From NCBI GenBank assembly GCA_965198285.1, contig OZ240251.1, positions 2,542,001 through 2,606,000 of the forward strand: 64,000 bases of DNA. The letters are read 5' to 3'. Under the pieces are notes generated by a model. It saw nothing but the letters and a program-made list of their open reading frames with translations, was not told the origin of the DNA and did not search any database. Source of the DNA: UBA11872 sp965198285. Its GTDB lineage: Bacteria; Chloroflexota; UBA11872. Within the stretch, counting starts at the first letter, position 1, and every line of letters starts with the position of its first letter. Shown one piece after another: positions 43,729-53,353 of the stretch. The translations under genes and the position numbers were made by a program.

Positions 43729-44811
43729 ATGCCCTCCCGAGTCTTGGTGGCCATGAGCGGCGGAGTCGACAGCTCCGTTGCGGCCGCCCTGCTTGCACGC
43801 GACGGTTACGATGTCGTCGGCGTTACCTTCAACCAGTGGCCGGCCGATCTGATGGCCCGGTCTACCGGCAATGGCTGCTGCACGCCCGACACCATCGACG
43901 ACGCCCGTCGCGTCTGCGCAATTCTGGGCGTACCGCACTACGTCATCGACTACCGGCGTGAATTCGAAGCGGCCGTTATCGACCCGTGGGTCCAGTCCTA
44001 CCTCAACGGCCAGACCCCGAACCCCTGCGTCATGTGCAACCGCACCGTGCGCTTCGGCTCGTTTCTCACCAAGGCCGACGAACTGGGCGCCGACTTCATC
44101 GCCACCGGCCACTACGCGCGCATCCAGCCCGACGAGTCGGGTGCACGCTTGCGCCTACTCACGGCCAAGGACCTGAACAAGGACCAATCGTACGTGCTGC
44201 ACGTGCTCGGACAGCGTCAACTCGCGCGGACCCTCTTTCCGCTTGGCGAGATAACGAAGGACGAAGTTCGGGTGCTGGCTGCGGACTTCGGACTTCCCGT
44301 CGCTCACAAGGCTGAGAGCCAGGAAATCTGCTTCGTGCCCGACAACGACCACGCCGACTACGTGCGCGCCCATGGAACCACAGGTCCCGGCGAAATCGTG
44401 GACACCGCGGGACACGTCGTTGGCCGCCACGACGGCCTGGAAGCCTTCACCCCCGGCCAGCGCCGCGGGCTCAACCTCGGCGGCGGCGCCGCCCGCCGTT
44501 ACGTCATGGCTCTGGATCCTGTCCCGAACCGGGTAACCGTCGGTTCGCGCCAAGAGGCAACCGCCCGTCAGATTGACGTTCACGACGTGCACTGGGTCGC
44601 CGACAGCCCGCCGTCGGTACCGCGCCGGGTCGGAGTTCGCACCCGCTACCGAATGCCGCTGGCCGAGGCAACGCTCGTGATCGCCGCAAGTGGCGTGACC
44701 GTTCAGTTCCACGACCCGACGTGGGCCCCGGCGCCTGGCCAGTCCGCCGTGTTCTACGCGGGCGACGAGGTGCTGGGCGGCGGAACCATCGCGGCGGTAA
44801 CAGCCCGATGA
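43729..44811 (+). CDS. mnmA: tRNA-specific 2-thiouridylase
   Basis: 360 residues from ATG 43729; 13 extra upstream codons are unlikely since the PP-loop starts here (VAMSGGVDSSVAAALL). Adds sulfur to U34 of Lys, Glu and Gln tRNAs. The catalytic cysteines are in TPNPCVMCN and SQEICFVPDNDH, with GHYARI and LNKDQSYVL between. Start/stop ATGA overlap joins it to the zinc-ribbon gene. Confidence 0.95.
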   Translation: MPSRVLVAMSGGVDSSVAAALLARDGYDVVGVTFNQWPADLMARSTGNGCCTPDTIDDARRVCAILGVPHYVIDYRREFEAAVIDPWVQSYLNGQTPNPCVMCNRTVRFGSFLTKADELGADFIATGHYARIQPDESGARLRLLTAKDLNKDQSYVLHVLGQRQLARTLFPLGEITKDEVRVLAADFGLPVAHKAESQEICFVPDNDHADYVRAHGTTGPGEIVDTAGHVVGRHDGLEAFTPGQRRGLNLGGGAARRYVMALDPVPNRVTVGSRQEATARQIDVHDVHWVADSPPSVPRRVGVRTRYRMPLAEATLVIAASGVTVQFHDPTWAPAPGQSAVFYAGDEVLGGGTIAAVTAR

Positions 44812-45143
44812 GCGCCAACCCACTCGCTGGGAAGGATCCGTACTGCCCGCGCTGTTTCCGTCTTGTCCTGAACGACTACGTGTTCTGCCAGTACTGCGGC
44901 CAGTTCATTCACCAAAACGCGCCGGCCGATTCACGCCCCTGGGACACGCGTCCGCCATACATACCCGCGGCCGCCCCGGTCGCAGCGCCCGCCGCGCCGA
45001 ACATTGACCTTCCCGAGGACGCGCTGCCCTACGGTGCCGCGGGAGGTGCCGCCGGAGACGAGGCCCCCACCGACGCGACCGATGCTCAGCCGCCCGAGTC
45101 CTCCGACTTGCCTACCGAAAAAACCGATAGCGAATCAGCTTGA
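44808..45143 (+). CDS. Zinc-ribbon protein with disordered tail
   Basis: 111 residues. The N-terminal CPRC...CQYCG pattern (residues 13-33) forms a rubredoxin-type zinc ribbon; the remaining 75 residues are Ala/Pro/Asp/Glu-rich and likely disordered. Co-translated with mnmA (ATGA). The 3' end overlaps a glycosyltransferase on the other strand by 32 bases. Function unknown. Confidence 0.75.
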   Translation: MSANPLAGKDPYCPRCFRLVLNDYVFCQYCGQFIHQNAPADSRPWDTRPPYIPAAAPVAAPAAPNIDLPEDALPYGAAGGAAGDEAPTDATDAQPPESSDLPTEKTDSESA

Positions 45144-45792
45144 TCACGGCCTCCGGCCCATCCACCCACCAGCGCAGCTTCTTCTTATCTTCACGAGCCT
45201 CGTAGCTGATCGGCACCTGCGCGATGCGTTCGCCGCGGGACACGAAGGCGGCGGTCAATTCGACTTCCAGATCGAACGAGTCGGCTGTTAGCTGCACTCC
45301 GTCCAGCACTTCGCGCCTCCACATCTTGTAGCAGGTCTCCATGTCCCGGATGGCGACGCCGTACAGCAGGTTCGTCAAGAGGGTCAGCAACTGGTTTCCC
45401 GCGCGCAGTAGGAATCGCTGGCTGCTGAAGTCACGGTACCCGTACACCACCCGCGCTTCCCCTGCTTCAATGAGCTTGAGCATCGGAACGAAATCGCTCG
45501 GGTGGTACTCCAGATCCGCATCCTGAATCACGATCACATCGCCGTTGGCCTCGGCCAGCCCCGTGCGCACCGCGGCGCCCTTGCCTTGATTCACCGGATG
45601 CCGCACCACCCGCACACGCGGCACGTCGGCGTTCGTGATCGCATCCAGCGTCCGGTCGGTGGAACTGTCGTCCACCACGATGATCTCGGTGTCGAGACCC
45701 AGGGCGGACACACGCTCCAGCACCAGCGCAATCGTCTCCGCCTCATTGAACGCGGGGACGATCACGCTCAGCTTCGTCTGAGACCTCGCCAT
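45112..45792 (-). CDS. GT2 family glycosyltransferase (dolichol-phosphate mannosyltransferase-like)
   Basis: 226 residues. SVIVPAFNEAETIALVL at the start, VVDDSSTDRT, and the metal-binding VIQDADLEY are GT-A motifs; YGYRDF and VELTAAF follow. No C-terminal membrane helices, as in DPM1-type polyprenyl-phosphate sugar transferases. Second of two overlapping GT2 genes. Confidence 0.88.
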   Translation of the reverse strand: MARSQTKLSVIVPAFNEAETIALVLERVSALGLDTEIIVVDDSSTDRTLDAITNADVPRVRVVRHPVNQGKGAAVRTGLAEANGDVIVIQDADLEYHPSDFVPMLKLIEAGEARVVYGYRDFSSQRFLLRAGNQLLTLLTNLLYGVAIRDMETCYKMWRREVLDGVQLTADSFDLEVELTAAFVSRGERIAQVPISYEAREDKKKLRWWVDGPEAVIKLIRYRFFR

Positions 45793-46571
45793 AGCTGTAT
45801 TATGTCAAGAAACGAGTTCAGAATCACACGCGGACTGTTCCCGGACTGCGTTCCCGCTTGGCGCGGATAGTGCGTGACGCCCACCTGGGTGAAGGTGTGA
45901 CCGCCCCGCAACGCGCGCGCGATCAACTCTGCCGAGATCGCCGCGCCGCGACCCGAAACGAAGTCCTCTACAGGCACGGCCTCGCGCCTGTACAGCTTGA
46001 ATCCGCAGTCCAGATCGCGTACCTGGAACCCCAGCAGCAAGCGCACGGACAGACCCCAGAGCCACGCGTTCAGCCGCCGGTAGAACGGGTCGGCTCGGTT
46101 TATTCGGTACCCCAGGACGAAACCGTGTCCGTCCAGTGCGTCCACCAACGGTGCAAGGTCGTCCAGCGAGAACTGCCCGTCCCCGTCGGCGCAGAAGATC
46201 AGGTCGCACCTTGACGACTCGAACCCAGTCCGCAGCGCCCGCCCGTAGCCGAGATTGGTGGGATGCGATACCACGCGCACTCGCGAGTCGGTCTCGCCAA
46301 TCGCTTCGGCACGCGCCGCCGTGTCGTCGGTCGATCCGTCATTGACAATCAGAATCTCGAACTCGTCCGCGATTGCCGGCAGGTGCTCCAGCGCGTTGCC
46401 GATGACGTGCTCGACGTTCTCCGCCTCGTTGTGACAGGGAAAGAACACGCTGATCGAGGCCCGCTGGCCGGGCCCGTCGGAAGCTTGCTGCAAGTCGGTC
46501 CCCCAGACAGAAATAGGCTGGGCGCGAATCGATGGCCCACCGCCATTCGTCCGCCGGTGACTATGGCACAC
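45768..46571 (-). CDS. GT2 family glycosyltransferase
   Basis: 267 residues as drawn; the start is uncertain because the first 35 residues are not fold-like and the domain begins at SISVFFPCHNEAENVEHV. GT-A motifs: IVNDGSTDDT, IFCADGDGQFS (metal-binding DGD) and DLDCGFKLYRREA. Probably makes a lipid-linked sugar with its overlapping downstream neighbour (25-base overlap). Confidence 0.85.
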   Translation of the reverse strand: MCHSHRRTNGGGPSIRAQPISVWGTDLQQASDGPGQRASISVFFPCHNEAENVEHVIGNALEHLPAIADEFEILIVNDGSTDDTAARAEAIGETDSRVRVVSHPTNLGYGRALRTGFESSRCDLIFCADGDGQFSLDDLAPLVDALDGHGFVLGYRINRADPFYRRLNAWLWGLSVRLLLGFQVRDLDCGFKLYRREAVPVEDFVSGRGAAISAELIARALRGGHTFTQVGVTHYPRQAGTQSGNSPRVILNSFLDIIQLWRGLRRS

Positions 46572-46630
46572 GGCCGCCCGCGACTGGTACGCGGCATAAT
46601 CCCAAGCCTTGCCTGCACGAGATCAGGCCG

Positions 46631-47455
46631 ATGCGTGTTACCTACACGACCTACTCAGCGCCCGCTTGGTCAATTGAGCGCCACATCGCGCTCGCCGGCG
46701 AAATGGACTGTGAAGCGCTGGAGCTCCGCAACCTTGACGGCCAACCAATTGATCCCGCAATGCCCGAGGATCGCCGCACGGCAATCTTTGACGCCGTCGC
46801 CGTCGCCGGCCTCGAAATCTGCGTCGTCGGCAGCAGTAGCCGATTCGCCTTCCCATCCGCCGACGAGCGACGGCGCGAAGTTGAGCGCGCCGTCGCCTTC
46901 GTTGAGCTGGCCGACGCTTGGGACGCCCCCATCGTGCGCGTCTTCGGCGGCAACTACGACCCCGGCCCCTCCGACGAGGAGGTCAACGGCTGGGTCGCCG
47001 AGGCGCTGCGCGAGGTTGCCGTGGCAGCCGACGTCTACGGCATCCGCATCGCGCTCGAAACCCACGACTCCTTTGCAACCGGCCAGCGCGTTCGGCGGGT
47101 GCTCGATCTCGCCGACCACACCGGCATCGGCGTGGTCTGGGACTTCGCCCACCCCGTCCGCAACGGGGAGACGGTCGACCAGACGTGGGATTTGATCAGC
47201 CGCGACATCATTCACGTCCACTTCAAAGACATGAAGCTCACCGGCGGCGGCCGCGACGGCTGGGAATCCGTAGGCCCTGGCGAGGGCGACCTGCCGCTGG
47301 CCGCGATGGTGAACCGCCTCGTTCAGGCCAACTACGACGGCTACTTGTCGACCGAATGGGAAGGCCGCGACCCGGGCGGCGCGGATGACCCCACAGCCAT
47401 GCTGCGCGCCCACACGGAGTCAATGCGCAAGTTGATTGCGGACGCGCGCGGCTGA
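46631..47455 (+). CDS. Sugar phosphate isomerase/epimerase (xylose-isomerase-like TIM barrel)
   Basis: 274 residues from ATG 46631; upstream codons in the same frame are not conserved-looking. Metal ligands Glu in IALETHDSF, Asp in VVWDFAHP, His in HVHFKDMK and Glu in STEWEGRD. A different subfamily from the tandem pair at 8-10 kb. The preceding 59-base divergent gap has no obvious promoter. Downstream is the trp leader. Confidence 0.87.
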   Translation: MRVTYTTYSAPAWSIERHIALAGEMDCEALELRNLDGQPIDPAMPEDRRTAIFDAVAVAGLEICVVGSSSRFAFPSADERRREVERAVAFVELADAWDAPIVRVFGGNYDPGPSDEEVNGWVAEALREVAVAADVYGIRIALETHDSFATGQRVRRVLDLADHTGIGVVWDFAHPVRNGETVDQTWDLISRDIIHVHFKDMKLTGGGRDGWESVGPGEGDLPLAAMVNRLVQANYDGYLSTEWEGRDPGGADDPTAMLRAHTESMRKLIADARG

Positions 47456-47512
47456 GGCAATCGCGACTGCCGACCTTCGGCCCCTTCTGGTCCACAAGAG
47501 CTGAAATATCCG

Positions 47513-47541
47513 TTGACTCGGTCACGGCACGCGCCTACGCT
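47513..47541 (+). promoter_or_regulatory. Promoter of the trp operon leader
   Basis: TTGACT (47513-47518), a 17-base spacer and TACGCT (47536-47541). Transcription would begin near 47548, just before the T-box stem I region. Confidence 0.6.
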
Positions 47542-47547
47542 TGCCGT

Positions 47548-47820
47548 TGGATAGGCATTGATCGGGACGAGTACGCGCGACGTTTCACGCCAGAGAGTCG
47601 GGCCCAGTGCTGCAAGTCCGGCCGTGGAATCTGCGCCGAATGGCCCCGTGAGCTGCGGACCGAACGGCAACGCCCAGTAGGCTCCGACGGAGGCCCACCG
47701 TAATCCGGGCAGGGTATCGAGCTACTGGCTCCGTACCTCAGAGGAGCGTCCTCGGCGCTTGAATTAGGGGTGGCACCGCGAAGGCCACAAACCTCTCGCC
47801 CCCTTTGCGAGAGGTTTTTC
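47548..47820 (+). promoter_or_regulatory. Tryptophan T-box riboswitch
   Basis: A cis-acting leader that senses uncharged tRNA-Trp. It has the stem I GAGTA motif (47569-47573), an AGAGAGTC/GGG bulge segment (from 47592), the distal-loop-like GCTGCAAGTCCGG (from 47609), a candidate specifier codon TGG for Trp at 47641-47643 in the context CCGAA-TGG, and the T-box proper AGGGGTGGCACCGCG (47766-47780). The discriminator-pairing TGGC fits a tRNA with G73, as in bacterial tRNA-Trp. A terminator follows, then trpE. The specifier placement is by sequence context, not by computed folding. Confidence 0.92.
47789..47819 (+). terminator. T-box-controlled intrinsic terminator
   Basis: An 11-bp stem AAACCTCTCGC/GCGAGAGGTTT with loop CCCCTTT, ending in a run of five T. 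It is the OFF-state terminator of the leader; pairing of the T-box with the 3' end of uncharged tRNA would favour the antiterminator instead. Confidence 0.93.
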
Positions 47821-47848
47821 GATTTAAGCCGCCGGAAGGAAGGGCCAC

Positions 47849-49334
47849 ATGCTGTCCACTGCACCGTCCCGCACGGACACATGCGCCTGGACGCTCGAAC
47901 AGCTGCGTGCCGGGCGTGGCGTCCCCGTGTATCGGGACATCCCCGCCGACCTCGATACGCCGGTAGCCGCCTACTTCAAACTGCGGGGCGACGGCCCCTC
48001 GTTCCTCCTGGAAAGCGTGGAACGCGGCGAAGCCGTCGGCCGCTACTCATTCGTCGGCGGCGCCCCTCGCGCCGTGGCTCGTCTGCGCGACGGCCAGGCC
48101 ACCACAGCCCTAACTGATCGCAAACCGACGACCGAAACCTACGACGACCCGCTGGAGTACATCCGCGGCCTGCAACATCCGTTTCCGGTCGCCAGCCACC
48201 CTGACTTGCCTCCGTTCCAGGGCGGCGCGGTCGGATACCTGAGCTATGACGTCGCAGCCAACTTCGAGCGCCTGCCAGTGCCCGAGCGGGACACGCTGGG
48301 CGTGCCTGACGCCGTCTTCATGTACTGCGATGACCTTGTCGTGTTCGACCACGTCACGCAGGTCCTCCGCCTTGTCACGCTGGCTCACCCCGGGGGCGAC
48401 GCCGCCGAGTCGCTGGCTGCCGCCGACGCGCGCCTCGAACGACTGGCCCAGCAACTGCGCCGCCCGCCACCCGCGTCCCCGCCGGCCCCCGAACCAAACG
48501 GCGTTGACCTCACCCAGAGCATGAGGCAAGCCGAATACGAGGACTGCGTTCGACGGGCTAAGGAGTACATCGCCGCCGGCGACATCATTCAGGTCGTGCC
48601 GTCCGTCCGCTTCAGCCGCCCGCTCAGCGTCGATGCCTTCCAGGTATACCGGCACCTGCGGCGCGTGAACCCGTCGCCCTACATGTTCTACGTCGACTGT
48701 GGCGACCTGCAGTTGGCCGGCGCGTCGCCCGAGATGCTCTTACAAGCAGTGAATGGACGCGCCCGCACTCGCCCCATCGCGGGTACCCGGCCCCGTGGGT
48801 CCACGCCGCGGGAGGAAGCGGAGCTCGAACGTGAACTCTTGGCTGACCCTAAGGAGTGTGCCGAGCACGTCATGCTCGTGGACTTGGGCCGCAACGACAT
48901 TGGTCGCGTCGCCAGACCGGGCACAGTCAACGTCGACGACCTGATGATCGTCGAGCGGTTTTCCCACGTCATCCACATCGTCAGCGACGTGAGCGGAGAA
49001 CTCGATCCGCGCTACCGGGGTGTGGATGCGCTGCGCGCCTGCTTTCCGGCCGGAACGCTGACCGGTGCACCGAAAATCCGCGCCATGGAAATCATCGCCG
49101 AATTGGAGGGCCTTCGTCGCGGTCCCTACGGCGGCGCGGTCGGCTACATCAGCCACTCCGGTGATCTCGACACCGCCATCACCATCCGCACGCTACTCGC
49201 CCACAACGGGCGCGCGCACGTCCAGGCAGGTGCCGGGATCGTGGCGGATTCGGTACCCGCAACCGAGTATCAGGAATGCGTCAACAAGGCTCGCGCCGTA
49301 TTGCAGGCCATCGAACTCGCGGAGGAGGCGGCTC

Positions 49335-49354
<20 letters not shown>
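47849..49354 (+). CDS. trpE: Anthranilate synthase component I
   Basis: 501 residues; GGAAGGAAGG precedes ATG 47849. Converts chorismate and ammonia to anthranilate with TrpG. The C-terminal chorismate-binding domain shows AGDIIQVVPSVRFSRP, SPEMLL, RPIAGTRPRG, ELLADPKECAEHVMLVDLGRNDIGRV, FPAGTLTGAPKIRAM and the final GAGIVADSVPATEYQEC (in pieces). The N-terminal LESVERGEAVGRYSFVG is the tryptophan feedback region. First gene after the T-box; overlaps trpG by 20 bases. Confidence 0.97.
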
Positions 49355-49915
<561 letters not shown>

Positions 49916-49919
<4 letters not shown>

Positions 49920-50941
49920 TCACTGAAGCCATTCGATCCGTCGTCGACGGAGACGATCTCGACAGCGCTACCGCCACGGCCTTGATGGACGCCATTCTCG
50001 AAGACGAGATGACCCCCGCCCAGTTCGGCGCGCTCGTCACGGCCCTCCGCTTCAAGGGCGAGACCGCGGCCGAGATCGCCGGCTTCGCCGCCAGCATGAC
50101 CCGCCACTCGCTCCGCGTGGACGTGGACAGCGCCGCGTTGGTCGACACCTGCGGCACCGGTGGCGGACGCACCCGCTGGGTTGGAATCTCTACCGCTGCG
50201 GCCATCGTTGCCGCCGGCGCCGGGGCCGTCGTTGCCAAGCATGGCAACCGAGGCGTAACCCGCCCGGTCGGCAGCAGCGATGTCCTTGAGGCGCTCGGCG
50301 TCAACCTCATGGCCGGCCCCGACCTCGTCGCGCAAGCGCTGGCCGAAGCCCGCGTGGCCTTCATGTTCGCGCAGGCCTTCCATCCCGCCATGCGCTACGT
50401 CGCGCCGCTGCGCCGCGAAATCGGCATTCGCACGGTCTTCAACATCCTCGGTCCGCTCACCAACCCCGCCGGGGCCCAACGGCGCCTCCTGGGCGTCGGC
50501 GACCCCACCCTCGTCCCCACCATCGGCGAAGCCCTTCGCCTTCTCGACATCGGCCGTGCCCTCGTCGTGCACGGCCACAGCGGAGTGGACGAAATCTCGC
50601 TCACCGGCCCAACCCGCGTTCTCGAACTCAAAGACGGCGCCGTGTCCGAATACGACCTGACGCCGGACGACTTCGGACTCCCGCTCGTGGACTCCACGGA
50701 ACTCGAGACCCACGATGCCGACGCCGTCGCCAGCCTCACCCGCGCGCTGCTGGCAGGCGAACACACCGGGCCCCGCCGCGATGTCGTCCTGGCGAACGCA
50801 TCGGGTGCTCTCGTTGCGGCGGGGATCGCTGACGACTGGCGCGACGGTGTAGCACGAGCGTCCGACGCTATCGCCAACGGTACGGCGCTATCTTGCCTGG
50901 ACCGGCTCGTGGAGGTCTCGAACAGGAGCGGCGGAGCGTAA
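49916..50941 (+). CDS. trpD: Anthranilate phosphoribosyltransferase
   Basis: 341 residues. Transfers phosphoribose to anthranilate. KHGNRGVTRPVGSSDVLEALG, the substrate Arg in HPAMRYVAPLRRE, FNILGPLTNPAG and the metal-binding Asp-Glu in GVDEISLTGPT are kept. The PRPP loop reads CGTGGGRTRWVGIST (79-93) where the family usually has GTGGDGxxTFNIST, so several otherwise common residues are replaced. It must still be the operon's TrpD by context. Confidence 0.93.
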
Positions 50942-50944
50942 CGC

Positions 50945-51724
50945 GTGATCCTCGACGAGATTGTCGCCAGAAAGCGCATCGACGTGGCGGCCCGTGCGGA
51001 ACGCGCTCAACTCGCCGACTTGGAGACGCGACTCGCCCAGCGCACGCCCACACGCTCGCTCTGGCACGCGCTGGACCAGGAAGGCGTCGGAGTGATGGCC
51101 GAGATCAAGCGCCGCTCGCCCTCGGCCGGCGTGTTTGCGGCAGACGTCGATCCGGCCGCCTGGGCTACCCGCTACGCCGCGGGTGGCGCTATCGCGATCT
51201 CCGTGCTCACCGACGAACCATACTTCGGCGGAACACACGCCGATCTGATGTCGGCGCGCGCCGCGACCAAACTGCCGGTTCTTCAGAAAGACTTCGTTAT
51301 CAGCGACTACCAGATCTTTGAGGCCGCCGCCTCCGGCGCCGACGCCGTCCTCCTCATAACCGATCTCACGTTCGACCAGGACCTCCGGGCGCAGATCGAC
51401 CTCGTACATCGTTTGCAGATGGAGGCTATGGTGGAAGTCCACACCGAAGATGAGCTCGACGAAGCCCTTCTCGTTGGCGCGCGCATCATCGGCATCAACA
51501 ACCGCAATCTTCGTGAGTTCACAACTGACCTTGCGGTAACCGAGGAACTCTGCAAATTGATCCCTGAAGAAATCACCGTCGTCAGCGAGAGCGGCGTGCA
51601 TACCGCCCATGACGTGGAGCGGCTCGCCGCCGCCGGCGTCAGCGGCGTGCTGGTCGGCGAGTCAATCATGAAGGCCGAGGACCCCTTGGAACAGCTCCGC
51701 ATGTTGGTCGAGGCCGGCGAGTAG
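50945..51724 (+). CDS. trpC: Indole-3-glycerol phosphate synthase
   Basis: 259 residues, GTG start three bases after trpD. TIM-barrel enzyme; catalytic Lys in AEIKRRSPSAG, Lys in VLQKDFVISDYQI and Glu in VVSESGVHT are present, with GINNRNLREFTTDL between. Follows trpD and precedes trpF in pathway order. Confidence 0.96.
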   Translation: MILDEIVARKRIDVAARAERAQLADLETRLAQRTPTRSLWHALDQEGVGVMAEIKRRSPSAGVFAADVDPAAWATRYAAGGAIAISVLTDEPYFGGTHADLMSARAATKLPVLQKDFVISDYQIFEAAASGADAVLLITDLTFDQDLRAQIDLVHRLQMEAMVEVHTEDELDEALLVGARIIGINNRNLREFTTDLAVTEELCKLIPEEITVVSESGVHTAHDVERLAAAGVSGVLVGESIMKAEDPLEQLRMLVEAGE

Positions 51725-51731
51725 CCGTTCT

Positions 51732-52346
51732 GTGCTCGTCAAGATCTGCGGCCTCCTGGAACCGGCGGACGCCGACGTCGCCGCCGCGGCTGGCGCCGAC
51801 CTGCTGAGCGTGATTTTCGCTCCCGCTCGCCGCCGCCGAACCCTGGCCCAGGCTCGGGCCATCTTCGACGCAGCGCCGCCGCACGTGGAGCGTGTGGGCG
51901 TGTTCGTTGACGCGCCGCGAGCCGAGGTCTGCGAGGTCATCGACGCCTGCCGCCTTGACCGCGTGCAGTTTTCCGGTGCCGAAACGCCCGCCTATTGCCA
52001 GGCCTTCGGCGCGCGAGCGGTCAAGACCCTGCGCCTACCCAACGACCTTGACCAGTTTCCGAACTTCTCGGTCCCGCTGTTCCATCTGGACGCGGTGGTC
52101 GAAGGGCACGCCGGCGGCACCGGAGTGAGTTGGGACTACACCTCGGCTCGTGACACCGCACACGCCTACCGCCTGCTTCTGAGCGGCGGTCTGTCGCCGG
52201 CCAATGTGGGAGCCGCCATTGCCGCCGCGCGGCCGTACGGCGTGGATGTCAGCAGCGGCGTGGAGACGAACCAGCGCAAGGACCACGACAAAATCGAACA
52301 GTTCATTCGCAATGCCCGCGAGGCCTACGCGGCGGCGGTCCTATGA
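51732..52346 (+). CDS. trpF: Phosphoribosylanthranilate isomerase
   Basis: 204 residues, GTG start. Catalytic Cys in VKICGLLEP at residue 6, RVQFSGAE (family usually VQLHG), catalytic Asp in HLDAVVEGHAGGTG and LLSGGLSPANVGAAI, DVSSGVET at the phosphate site. Overlaps the lipoprotein gene by ATGA. Confidence 0.94.
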   Translation: MLVKICGLLEPADADVAAAAGADLLSVIFAPARRRRTLAQARAIFDAAPPHVERVGVFVDAPRAEVCEVIDACRLDRVQFSGAETPAYCQAFGARAVKTLRLPNDLDQFPNFSVPLFHLDAVVEGHAGGTGVSWDYTSARDTAHAYRLLLSGGLSPANVGAAIAAARPYGVDVSSGVETNQRKDHDKIEQFIRNAREAYAAAVL

Positions 52347-53353
52347 AACGCCTCCGCTTCGCGGCCCTCAGCCTTGGACTGATCGCCCTGACGGCCTGCA
52401 CGCACGGGCTCGAACTTGAAAACGGCCAGCGCCCTGTCCAGCCAGTCACGCGAATCAGCTTCCTGTTTACGGAAGGCCAGAGCGACATCCTGCTGGATCA
52501 GCCCCAGGCCACCGCGCAGCTCGAACAAAGCCCTGCCGCCACACCGACATCGGTCCCGCCCAGTGCGCCGACAGGCGGGCCAACGGCTGCGCTAACGTCC
52601 AGCACGACCTCAGCGCCGACTGAATCCGCGCAATCGTCGCCCGACCGCAGCACCGCAGCCTCCGAACCTTCACCCACGGCGACGGGCGCATCCGGCGAGT
52701 CGACGCCCACCGCAGCACCGATCGAACTGACCGAAGCCGAAGTTGCGGCCATCGCCGCCAACGACGCAGCGAAGTCGCTGGCCATCCCGGCCGCCGAGGT
52801 CGATCCCGGACTTGAGGTCATCGATGAAACCGCCGACCCCACTGACTTTCTCTCGCCGCAGCTCATCGCCGAATCAAGCCTGATCAGCTTCTATATCACC
52901 GGCAGCAGCCGCCAGCCCACGGCCAGCACCGTGGTCGGACGACCGATTCGACTCGTTCAGCGCCTGTTCGTCCACGCCGACGAGCAAGGTGCCTCCATAA
53001 TGTTCCAGGAACTGGTGGATAACGCGGCGCCAGGGTTTGCGATTGCTGCACTGAATTTCTTTCGCGACGTCTACCCCGACCTGGAGCCTGAGTCGCGCGG
53101 TTGGGATCAATTCGCGCTGGCTGACCAGAACCAGCTGTTCGAGGTCCGTATCGATCCCAACGTCGAGCCTTCGGAACGCGAACTCGGCCCGGGGGATCCG
53201 CATATCTTCTTCATGATCCTGCGACAGGGGCGAGTAGCTGCTTTGTTTGAGATCGTCTACCTGAGCGCCGAAGATCAGGCGTCGGTCACGGTTCTGGGCG
53301 AGCGGCTGATCAACCGCATTCCGCCTGAACTGGCTGAGCCTTCAGCGTCATGA
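52343..53353 (+). CDS. Uncharacterised lipoprotein inside the trp operon
   Basis: 336 residues. MKRLRFAALSLGLIALTAC gives a type-II signal peptide with lipid-acceptor Cys19 (LTAC). Residues about 50-130 are a Pro/Thr/Ser/Ala-rich linker, then an alpha/beta-looking domain (about 160-330: QRLFVHADEQGASIMFQELVD, FFMILRQGRVAALFEIVYL, in pieces). Starts in an ATGA overlap with trpF and ends in an ATGA overlap with trpB, so it is co-translated with tryptophan enzymes though it would be on the outer face of the membrane. No family recognised. Confidence 0.85.
   Translation: MKRLRFAALSLGLIALTACTHGLELENGQRPVQPVTRISFLFTEGQSDILLDQPQATAQLEQSPAATPTSVPPSAPTGGPTAALTSSTTSAPTESAQSSPDRSTAASEPSPTATGASGESTPTAAPIELTEAEVAAIAANDAAKSLAIPAAEVDPGLEVIDETADPTDFLSPQLIAESSLISFYITGSSRQPTASTVVGRPIRLVQRLFVHADEQGASIMFQELVDNAAPGFAIAALNFFRDVYPDLEPESRGWDQFALADQNQLFEVRIDPNVEPSERELGPGDPHIFFMILRQGRVAALFEIVYLSAEDQASVTVLGERLINRIPPELAEPSAS

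Noticed and set aside
47625..47627. TGG at 47625 as the T-box specifier codon
   Set aside because: The TGG at 47641 has the expected GAA-preceded 3' stem I context; 47625 lies in the distal part of stem I.
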